A DNA stretch of 64,000 nucleotides from Caenorhabditis elegans (Eukaryota; Nematoda; Chromadorea; Rhabditida; Rhabditidae): positions 13,082,001 to 13,146,000 of the forward strand of contig NC_003283.11 in the NCBI RefSeq assembly GCF_000002985.6. The letters run 5' to 3'. This document shows positions 51,759-62,700 of the stretch, in pieces; positions within the stretch are counted from its first letter, which is position 1; every line of letters starts with the position of its first letter. Position numbers and translations under genes: made by a program. A model generated the notes under the pieces. That model did not search any database, was not told where the DNA came from, and saw nothing but the letters and a program-made list of their open reading frames with translations.

Positions 51759-52862
51759 TTATTTATTTACTTCACAAATAGCATGATACTCTGCCAAATC
51801 ACACGTGGCACTGATCCATCTTCCTTTCAAGGGCTGGTTAGGTGAATCTAAATAGACACAAGTACCGATGTTAGTTACTGGATACCCTGAAAGTTTTATA
51901 GTTGAAATATTTGGTAATGTCTATCGATATTTACACCAAAACCATTTACTTTCGACTTTTCAACAGTTGTGTGACCCTAAAATGTCACAACTTTGTAAAT
52001 TCAATTTTCTTTTTTAAAAAGTAAAAATATATCCAAACCTGGCAAAAAGTTACTGTAACTCAAATAAGATCCATCATCCCACATGCATTTTGTTGGTTCT
52101 TCGCTGACTTTGCAGGTGGCACCAATCCACATGGGAGAAGTAATATTTGATGCGTAATTCAATACGGCGGTGTTGTCCTAAGATTGGAATTTATAGTTTT
52201 GAATTTATATTTCAATATGTATATACAATTGCTGTCTGGATAAATATCAAATGGGCATTCATATCCTTGCATGTTGTTTCAGCTTTGTGTTGAGACAATA
52301 AATGACTGGTGATCTGAAATTTTAAACTTTGAATCATTTATTTCTGCCAGACTATAAATGAAAAATTGTCCCTGCAATGTTTTTTCAATTAGAAATTAGT
52401 GACGGAACGCAGAAAAAGGTTTGATTGATCTGATCTGATCAAATATAATTTCGATAATTTTTGGCAAGTTTCAGAAAAAATTTTTTGTCCATTTGTCTAG
52501 TCATTTCCAGCAAAATGAATTTTTTTCAAGTAAATCAATAATTATTTTATACATCTAACTATAAGCTAAGTTTTGATTTACAAAAATATTGGAACAACAA
52601 GCCATTGTAGGTAATTTTGTTAATAGTTAATAATTTACTGCACAAAACACACTAGAACACCTATGTATTCAAAACTTCAATTGATAAAATAATTCCAACG
52701 ATTTTCCAATTTTAAAACACTCACCGCAATACATTTCAGATTAACAAGATCAAAGCCGACAGGGCAAGCAGACTCGGCTAAAAACACCCCAATAACAGAA
52801 AAAGCCCAAAAGAAATTTGCTTTTCGCAGCGAGTTCATTTCTGAAGAATCACACTGAGGCAT
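51759..52862 (-). CDS. Small secreted C-type lectin domain protein
   Basis: Single C-type-lectin-like domain with a signal peptide. Exons in gene order: 52862-52725, 52313-52227, 52177-52039 and 51886-51759. The ATG could be at 52862 (MPQCDSSE) or 52838 (MNSLRKANFFWAF); the second gives a cleaner signal peptide (ending VFLAESA). The domain reads CPVGFDLVNLKC, KAETTCKDMNAHL, MWIGATCKVSEEPTKCMWDDG, then GTCVYL and GRWISATCDLAEYHAICEV. The canonical Ca2+/sugar motifs EPN and WND are absent (WDDG occurs instead), so sugar binding is uncertain. It lies head-to-tail with clec-41, suggesting local duplication. Many worm clec genes act in the gut or in immunity; that role here is inferred. Confidence 0.75.
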
Positions 52863-53006
52863 CCTTTTTATCAGTAAATGTTTCTTACAAGCATATAACT
52901 TTAGATTCTTTTATGGTAGAGAGGACAGGTCTACACATTGTTAATGCGAAGTATTTATTTATTTATGACCAGTAATTCAAGAATTAGACACCACGAAAAA
53001 TAATTA

Positions 53007-53928
53007 CAGTGCTGGCCAAAAAGATATCCACTTTCAGTTTTTTGACGATTTCGATATTTTTTCCAATGGGCATAACTTCAAAACTAGGAAAGGTACCAAA
53101 AAATTTTCAACTGGTAAAATGTAGCTCGTGATCAGGCCTATGTATTTTTACATGTTGCAATTATTCATCCATCACATGGCAAGTAATAAAGCGGCGGGCA
53201 TCTCGTGAGTCCGTTTTTGACGATGATTACTAAAACGACTGTAACTCAAGAAACATATTTTTAATGAAAGGTTTGAGAAAGTAACAAAATGTTTATTTAA
53301 TTTTTCATTGTTTGAACATATCAACTTTGTCCTAAAACCTCCATTTAAAAAAATGTGTGCGCTGAAACTAGTGTCTCATTAGACACTGTTTAGAGGCTTT
53401 GTTCAAAAATCAGGTTTCTTGGATTGAAAATCTTTTTCCGACAATTTTTGTGAAGAACTGATGTTGTTATTATATTTGAACTACATATTAACCAATAAAC
53501 AGAATTCAGAAAAAAAAATCTACTATTTTTGAGACATGAGCTCGAGATTACTCTACACTTCTCTTCTTTAAACTCTCTTGTCTTTTTCAATGGAGGTTTC
53601 AGGACGAAGTTAGTATGTTCAAACAATAAAAAATTATATAAACATCGTGTTACTTTCTAAAAACCTTCCATTAAAAATATGTTTCTCGAGTTACAGTCGT
53701 TTTAGTAATCATCATCAAAAGCGGACTCACGAGATGTCGGCCGCTTTATCACTTGCCATGTTTTGGGTGAATAATTTAATCATGTAAAAATACATAGGCC
53801 TGATCACGAGCTACATTTTACCAGTTGAAACTTTTTTGATAGCTTTCCTAGTTTTGGAGTTATGCTCAATGGAAAAAATATCGAAATCATCAAAAAACAG
53901 AAAGTGGATATCTTTTTGGCCAGCACTG
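53007..53928. mobile_element. Tc1-ended palindromic foldback element, 922 bp
   Basis: Both ends read CAGTGCTGGCCAAAAAGATA inward and are flanked by TA, the hallmark of Tc1-family insertion. The outer ~350 bases on each side (53007-53355 and 53580-53928) are inverted copies; the central ~220 bases are unrelated. There is no transposase open frame. It is therefore a non-autonomous element mobilised by Tc1-like ends, located between two lectin genes. The arms differ at several positions, so it is not very recent. Confidence 0.9.
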
Positions 53929-53944
53929 TAGATTCAAAGGAAAT

Positions 53945-56059
53945 TTAGAGCGCCCAAAAATTTGCACTGAATCCTGAACCTTGGCCAGATGAATCTGTTG
54001 AGAAAGTGACAAGCATTGAATTGGAGGACGACTGATAGGTTTTCGCATGTGCTGGCCATGTACCACTAACTATTCCAAGTTTTGGACTTCCGAGTAATGG
54101 ACCATCATGAACTTCAATAATATCACAACATTGTTCAGTGTCAATTGCTCCAAAATCTAGATTAATTCTGTATCCTCCAGTTGTAGAGAGATGATACATG
54201 CATAACAAAAAGTTTGGATAATAGTTTGGATAATTAGGTGTGCTTATAGATCCTGGAGCTACCAAAATGGTTGAGTTACATCCTGATGGATTATTTGGAT
54301 TTGGGGTTACTGTAACTGGTGGCTGAGTAACATCAGTGGATGGTTTGAAATCAGCTTCCCATCTATAGTTGACACCATCATTCGGACAATTTGCAATACA
54401 TGGGCGGAACACTACTTTCATTGTATTTGTTGTTGAAGTGTACCATTGATTGCTTGCAGAATTTCCTTGAAGAACAACCAAAGGTGTAGTGTCTTCAATT
54501 CGACTGTAAATGGAAATTGATGCCTGACTATCCAGATTCATTACTGGGAATCGAATTTGGACAAGTGAGCCGACGGGAGTGTCAAGAATGTAGTTGCATG
54601 GATTCTGCTCGCCAATGTAGCTGTACGGCCAGCTTGGGGAATAGAACTGAAAAAAAATTAAATTTGGAAATAATTGCAATATTTGACAAAATAGCAGACA
54701 TAATCATTTTTGGAGTTCAAGGTAGTATCATTGGTAAAATTGATTATATGAATATAAAAATTGAATTAATGTTTGATGTCTTTTAGAAAATAAAATTCAA
54801 AATCTTAAAACCTACTCTTCCAGAGTTATCCATAAACATTGGAGAAGTGCACTGTCCTGGTGTTTGAGTTGGTCCAGAAGTTGTTCCACACTGTGTTCCA
54901 ACTTTTCTCTTACAAACAAATGGTAGAGAAGTATCACAATAGCTACTAATCCATTTTCCAGTTGAAACAATATCATTTGAAAGAGCCATACTCCAACACA
55001 TTCCAAGATTTATATTTGAGTATCCAATGTTGTCATAATTCCAGCTTGTTCCATCAATCCAACTATTAGAATTTTGATTATTAGCTACTGCTCCAATTCG
55101 AATATATGTTGGTGCATTTGTTGTGAATAAAGATTGAACATAATTATTTTCTTCAATCGAGTGAATTGATACAAGATTTCCACATGCTTGTTGGCAAGAA
55201 AATTGAGCATCTTGTTTGGGAAGGGCAGAAAGAGACGGATAATAGCAATTTCCATTATATTGGAATGAACAGGTATCGGTGATTGGGCTTGTTGGTGCTG
55301 TTTCACAGATAAAGTTCAGGCTCATTGTGTTACAGTCTCCGCTGAGCCATTTTCCCGCAAATGAGCCACTTGTTGGCACGTAGACGCAGTTTCCAACTTC
55401 AACAAGAGGGTATCCTGAAAATAAATATTGATCTTAAGAAACATTTAAGATTCTAAGAATTCTAACAAAATCGCAACTTCCCTTTTAAAAATTTCACACG
55501 ATCCTTCAACTTGGTAGAAAAATAAATGAATAAAAGATAGCTCGAAAGCTGGTGGTTCAGGCTTAAGTCTTTAATAAGTCGGAAATTTTTGTTTCTCAGA
55601 ATTTAGTTCTGATTTCAGTAAAACATCTTGGGATCAATTCAGATATAGTTCGAATTATAAACGTTATTCAGCCCCAAGTTAGTACCTTTAAGAAAATGAT
55701 GACTTTGATATACAAATCTTACCCGGAGCAAATCCATTATAGCCTCCCGCATTTCCACTTTGATCATCCCATTGACAAGATGCTGGGTTTCCAGACAAAG
55801 AACATTTGATCCCAAGCCAATATGGAGTTACTGAAACAGCAGCCAATTGTAGATATGCATTATTGTCGATAGCATTTTGAACAGAAATCAAGTGTCCTCC
55901 ATATGAACTACAATTAGCTGTAGCATCTGAGTGCTTCGCGACGTCTGTGATAAGCTTCACACATTTTTTGCTTGTACTCAAAGCAGTGAATCCTGCAGGA
56001 CAAGTGTCTGCCGAGACTGCTACAAGAATGGCGAGAAGTAAAGTAGAGTGAAACCACAT
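53945..56059 (-). CDS. clec-41: C-type lectin with two CTLDs and CUB region
   Basis: Secreted lectin-like protein of 545 residues. Exons in gene order: 56059-55723, 55414-54816 and 54646-53945. The signal peptide (MWFHSTLLLAILVAVSA) is followed by CTLD1 (CPAGFTALSTSKKC ... YWLGIKCSLSG ... CQWDDQSG ... GKWLSGDCNTMSLNFICE). CTLD2 (CSFQYNGNCYYPS ... YIRIGAVANNQNSNSWIDG ... GKWISSYCDTSLPFVCK) comes next. The C-terminal third has two CUB-like parts (SPSWPYSYIGEQNPCNYIL; ISTPNYPNYYPNFLLCMYHL ... CCDIIEVHDG). No EPN/WND sugar motif was seen. The CTLD-CTLD-CUB order and chromosomal neighbours match clec-41 as I remember it. The start at 56059 was chosen over an upstream in-frame ATG because it begins a good signal peptide. 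Confidence 0.8.
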
Positions 56060-56324
56060 ATCGCATCGTCGGAAATGATTACTTTTGCAATCATTTAAAT
56101 AGAATGTGCGACGCCCACTGAAATATGGATTATTTGACACTCTTATCTTAATAATTGGAAAAAAAAGTGTTATCAGTAATTGATGATGATACGACTTAAA
56201 GATGACGAATGGGAAAATCACACTTTAAGCTGTTTAATATTCAAATAAATATAACATTATTGTGATTAAAACGTGAATTTCCGGAGGTTAAATTTCATAA
56301 GAAGAGACGAATAATATTCAGAGC

Positions 56325-56530
56325 TAGGGCTGTTATAGGGGACGAGGGGGGACGTCCCCCTCGATTATTGAATGCTTTTTCCGGCGTCCCTTTTGTCGGA
56401 AACTGAAGCCCCAAAATCAAATCGAAGTAATATCCATAATATTAATCCAAATTGATTTTGGGGCTCCAGTTTCCGACAAAAGGGACGCGGGAAAAAGCCC
56501 TCAAAAATCCAGGGGGACGACCACCCCCTA
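56325..56530. mobile_element. Small foldback element with hAT-like ends
   Basis: It begins TAGGG and ends CCCTA, and both flanks carry the 8-base direct repeat TTCAGAGC (56317-56324 and 56531-56538), the target duplication size of hAT transposons. Internal arms (about 56372-56425 and 56449-56500) are inverted copies containing the shared GACAAAAGGGACG. It has no open frame, so it is a non-autonomous MITE between clec-41 and dhc-4. Confidence 0.7.
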
Positions 56531-56795
56531 TTCAGAGCACAAGTGTTAAAGCTCCACGGCGACGCCTCATCCCCGCCCAAACTTTGCTGCGTATTTTTGT
56601 GAATTGTCTTTTTAATCTCATTTTTTCAGCTGCGTGTTCCGAGAGAGAGGATAAAATTTTCCTGTGGAATCTCTGCAGAGATTGATACTTTTTAATCGAC
56701 AAAAATGCATCATTTTGCATTTTAAATAAATTTCTTTCCATTTTGCATACATTTGTCTATGTAGAGTTAGAAAAGATTTCTTCAACTTTCAGCCT

Positions 56796-59700
56796 ATGTC
56801 ACTTAACAAGAGTCTATATTTTAAATGTTTAACACACATTGGAAGTTCGACCAAACATTGTTGCACCTCCACATTTTCAGTGGCCCACTATTTCAAATCG
56901 GAAGTGAAACATCATGCTTCACAACACATGCCATCTATGGCACCTATGAACACATTTGATTTCTCGCCCAGCACCATCAGATGTACGAAAATGGATTTGG
57001 TAACATTTATCATTCGAAATGTCATGGAATATCATGTCGTAATGTTCCACGAGATTTGGAGTACAACAATCGAAAATCTATCCATCATAATCATCAGGGA
57101 AAAACAATAAAAAAGAAGAACGGGCGGCTGGTTTTTTGTCGAGGAATCGAGATTGATGGGAAGCAGATCAAGAAGCCTAGAGATCCATCTTCAACAAGAA
57201 AAAAGTAAGCTTTTAGATATTTTTCATTTTGATATTACATTTCAAATAATCTGTCTAAACTATACACACTGGTTCGTCAGAATTTTCTGATCTGCAGGGT
57301 CAAATCAAAAACGTCAAATGTTCAAATGCAAGTTGTTCTCCATGAAGAATGTCTTCCATCATTTCCAGCATGGAAAGGACAAGTGGAAAGTCTTGCCGAG
57401 AAATTAAAAGATGGTGGTTTAGAAACAACTTTAAAAGAAATTAAAGTACTCTGGAAGGACTGGACTAGAGAAGCTGCAAAGAATTATTTAGCAGGTGAAG
57501 AAATCAGGTATGCACACATTATTATAATTTCAATCAAAAATGTTATTTTATCAGTGCCCCACAAATAGGAAGATCTCCATGGAGGAACACAATGGCGGAA
57601 AATACTGAAAAAATAAGCAATCAGCTCCGATTAAATAACAAAATAATCACAATGTTCTTCAAAAAATACCGAGAAAGATGTCTAATTGATTGCTCGTTTC
57701 TTCTAAGTGAAAATGGAAGAACTGTACCAGAACTTGAAAAACAATTGAAAGATTTTGTGACACATACCAAGAAAATTGTATCTTTTGAATGGCCAATGGC
57801 TGTGGCAAACTTGATGTTAGATGAAGGGGCGTCGTGGATTCCATTATTTGTAACTTCCACGTCACATACCGTATTCAATGCTGTCGCTGCTACAATGGCA
57901 AGACTTTTGTATGACGTTGTGATGGAGAACATCAATAGAGTTAAAACCTTCTTCGATTTGGATGATAGAGCGAAATTGATTATTATATTAAAAGAGGATG
58001 AAAAGGAATTCGATTATTGGCAGAAAGTGAATATTCTACTTGGTTTATGTAAAAGTAAGTTTACCTACAAAAATGTGAAGTTTTTGATTTTTGATTTTTT
58101 CAATTGCAAAAAATTGCCAAAAAATTGGAATAGAATCTCTTGCTTTGTGTATATTTTTTAATTGGTAAATTTCTCCCATAATCTAGCAATTTGTGGCAAA
58201 TTCAGTTACTAGGATTGTCTAATCAAATGTTTTTTAAATTACATTTAAGTTGTAGAATTTATGTTTTGGTGTTTTCTGCTTTTACACTTTTTAATTAACT
58301 TTTTTAAAAATTTCAGTACCTCGAGTTGACCATAAAATCTATCCTCGAATGTTTACTGAAGCATGGATTGACGTAACAAATTGGTTTGACTCTCAAAGTA
58401 TCGTGTTCAAACCACTTCCTCAACCTTTCGAAATGCTCAACTCACGAATTTCACAAGTGGAGCAAATGCTCATTTCCTTTGAGAAGGATCCAGATGATGT
58501 CGTATTTTGGGAGAAAATAGCCAAAGAAATATTGGAAATTCGAGAACAAGTTTTAAGGCAAAGTACTCGAATCTTGAAAGGATTTATTATTTATGATAGT
58601 CGTGATATCAAAAAGAGATCTCTTTCGAAGATAACCGAATTGGAAGAAAAAGCAAAATCGCTGATTTTGATTCGATTAATTGGAAAAAATACAGGAATTC
58701 GGGAAGTTTTTACTCAATGTTCTGCTAAACTGTTTCGAAATGATGTTTTGGTGCAATTGCGGAACATTGAGGAAGTTCAAAACGAGCTTCCGAGTATAAA
58801 AGACCGAATAAAAATTGTTGGACAAACTTATAAAGTTTACATGGAATACTTCACGATGCCGGATTACGATATTCGTCAGTTTTATGAAATTTCAAGATTG
58901 GGATTCAAACTTGAACAACTTGTAAATTTTGTATGGGATCGAATTAATCATGAAAGACAATGGATCACGAAACAAGTCTCTGAACAGACATCGAAAAATT
59001 ATTATGAATGTGAAATGATTGAAAAGGAATGGTTGGATTGTTTGAAAAAGTATCGAAGTGCAGTGAGAATTAATGAAGTTCAAAAAGTTCAAATTAAAAT
59101 GGGAAATTTGGAGGAAAGAAGTGCGATTTTGAAAGCGAAAGATGAGGTTAGACATTTGTAGAGGCTTTGAATCTACTTTTCAAAAATTACGCGTACTTAT
59201 AAAATTAAGCTTCCAAAATAAAGCCTCCTAAATCAGAAACTGCTTGCGGAAAACCTCTGGAAATCGGAAACTTGTTATGTTTATTTTTCGACGATAATCA
59301 TTTTAAATTATAAGTTTTCCAGAAGTTCTCAGAAAAAATTCTGGATTGTAGTTCTTGGGAGTTAATAAATTCTTTTTGAAATATTTTATTCATACCTAAA
59401 TAATGTTATTGCCGAGATTGTTCAACAAAAATTCCAGAAATTAATTGGACAACGATCACTTTTGGGATTACTGTCTTCTCCAATTGATTGTGTCAGAATT
59501 GCCAAAGTTTGCGAATTTTTCTCAAAATTATCTACACTTCATTTCAAAACTCTTCTTCATCACGAATCATGTTTAAGAAGTAAGTAAAAAAGTGTTGGGG
59601 TTATTGATCAATGTACCGTTTCAGTGAGAATTTCTGATGTAGATCATAATTCGTTGGTGATTGAAACCGAGCGACTTCAAAGTGAGAAAAACGATCTCAA

Positions 59701-62700
59701 AGAAAAAGCAGCTGTGATTAAAGTGAGATTTTGCTGAATATTATCTTTTAAGTGCTAATTAATGTAGGAACACGAAACAACGTCAAAAGAAGCGCTACTA
59801 AAAATTGAGATAGTGCTTGCTGAATTTGAAAAGCTTCTACCAGTGCTTGGGGCAATATCCTGTCAAGCCATGAAAGATAGACATTGGAAAATGATTCTGC
59901 AAGATTCTGAAACCAGTGTGAAAGTTGAAGGGAATCCGCTTGTCAGTGAACTCTTAGAGATGAATTTCATTGAGAAAGCTGACAAGTTTGAGCAGGTATT
60001 TTTGCATGAATTGGTTTGCAAAATTGGCTCATTATTTTCAGGTTGGCGCTCAAGCAGAGAAAGAGCGAGTTTTGGAAACATCTATCGAAAAAATGAAAAG
60101 TCAATGGGTTACCGCAACGTTTGTCACTCACCAAGGAGGAGAACTCCTGACCACTGAATTAAATGTACAAATGCAGGCTCATTTGGCAAGAAGCCAGACT
60201 ATTTTATCATCCCCTCATGCATTCTCAATTCTCGATCATATTAGACATTGGTTGGATACTCTTTTAAATTTGAATACTTTTGTTCATTTATACAAACAAT
60301 GCGATACAAGATGGAGAAAAATTGAAGGAGTTTTTTCAACTGAAGATATTGCATATCAAATGCCACATGAATTTCGGACGTTTAAAAAGATTTCTTTGCG
60401 ATGGTTGCATATTAACAATCAAATAGTAAGTGAACAATTTTGCTAATTTTTTACCCATTTTTAAAGAAAATCGGATTTTAGCAAGCTTTCTAAACTTGGA
60501 AACAACGGGTCTAAAACATACTGACTGTAATAGAAAAAGCTTATTTTGATTAATTACAATCAATTTTCAGACTGAAGAACGGCCAATTCTGGAACAAATG
60601 GATTTAGTTCAACAATTGAATCTAGAACTTTCTGAATTAGAAGTCTTATTCGGGAGAATGGAAAATGGGTTCCATGCATATCTTCGAAAGAAGAGAGCTG
60701 TATTTCCCCGTCTTTTTGCACTTTCAGACGAGCTTGTTCTATCACTTATCTGTGACAGTCGGGAACCTGCAAATTGTAAATCATATATACCATTACTGTT
60801 TCCATCACTTACTACATTTGATCAAAATACCAAAATGGAAATAATATCAGTTTCTACGAAACTCGAAACTATTTCTCTTGTGAAACCTGTCAATGTGAAC
60901 CTATCCAAGCGGCACGTGGAGAAGTGGATGCATGAACTGGATTCTCAAATAAAATATACACTGAGAACACGAATTCGATTACTAATAGAGAAAATGAACT
61001 ACAAATTGAGTCCTGTGGAGACAATATTGAATGAACCAATACAAGTTGCAGCGGTTTATCTGAAAATTGCATTTACATGGCAGATGGAGAATAGCATGAA
61101 ACAAAATTCATTGACGGTGAGTCCACATCTGGTAAAGTTACATTTGAAACTTTTAGATATTGGCAAGTGAGTTGAAAATTTGTATCAGGGACTGTCAACA
61201 TGCCGTTTTGCATAAACATGATCGATGGGAATTTCTGCCTGTTTTGTACCACATTTATAAATCATGTAAGTTGAATGTTTAATATACACCAGGGGTGTGC
61301 GGCAAATTTGCGGAATTTGCCGAATTTGCCGTTTGCCGAGCTCGGCAAATTTGCCGAATTTGCCGAGTACGGCAAATTTCAAAAAAGTAGATTTGCCGAA
61401 TTTGCCGAGCTCGGCAAATTTCGAAATTTGCCGCACACGTCAAAAATTTTACAGTACAATTTTGACTAAAATTATTGATTTTTTCGCCAAAAATTTAGTA
61501 AAATGACACAAAATTGAGTTAGTTTTATGCTTAAGCAGACACTCTACACGGAACTTATTCAGAAACCAGATGTGTGTTAAGAATTCGGTAGTTTTGGTGT
61601 TCCAAAAAACATCAAAAATTATCAAAATTTTCCGAATTTGTTAAGCACGGCAAATTTGCCGAATTTGCCGAATTTGCCGAGCTCGGCAAATTTTGAGATT
61701 TGCCGCACACCCCTGATATACACATAAGAATTTATTGATTAACGTGTTTTTCGACACCCTAGAGATATTGCCTTGTAAATCAATTTCATTATTTTTAGCG
61801 ACACACCTTGTGAATAAATTAATGAATGAGCAAGTTATATTCATAGATGACTATCGATGGACATCACAAGTAAGTAAACCTTTCACCAAATTGTATACAT
61901 TCGAAATAAAAACTTTTATTATCAGCTCCGCTACTATTGGCATTTGGAAAATGTCTTCATCCGTGTTGGAACAGTCTCTACTCGATATGATTATGAAGTC
62001 CAGGGAGTTGATTGTATGATCGATAACCAGTTGGTTGATGAAGCAGTCAAGTAACTTATCATATTATTTGAAGTAGTAATATTTTTAAAATTCTAGATAT
62101 TTTATATGTATGAATCATTTTGGATTCAATGGATTTGTGAATGGAATGGATGTGAATCTCGCAAGACAAATCGCTGGAGCACTTGGAAAACCATTTGCAA
62201 TTTGTGATACTGAACAAGAAATAGACTGTAAAATGCTCATTGAAGGAGCTCTTCTGTTTGGTGGAACAGTTTTTATTGAAGAGAAAAACTTGGAAGAATT
62301 ATGGAAAAGCACAGAAAAAGATGTGTATACATGTCACAGTTTATCCAATTTGAAATATCATTTCGAATCTGAAATAACATTGAATTCATCATTCATGTTT
62401 TTACTGTAAGTAATACAAAATATTTTATTTCTCGAGTATTTCAATTTTAGATCATCATCATTCCAAACTGCGAGAAGTTTACAATTTGGCAATTCTTCAT
62501 ATAACAAAGTTATCGATGAGAAACTCTCATTGAATAGCATTGCACATCGAGAGAAAAAAGTTCAAAAGTTCCAAATAATCTCAGATTTTGAAAATTATTT
62601 CGGGAGCCGGGGTCTTTGGAAAAACTATCTTGAAGCGATGATCTGTCGAATTTTGGAAAATGAAAACGCGGAACAAGAGTTGGTAATTGAGAACTCGATA

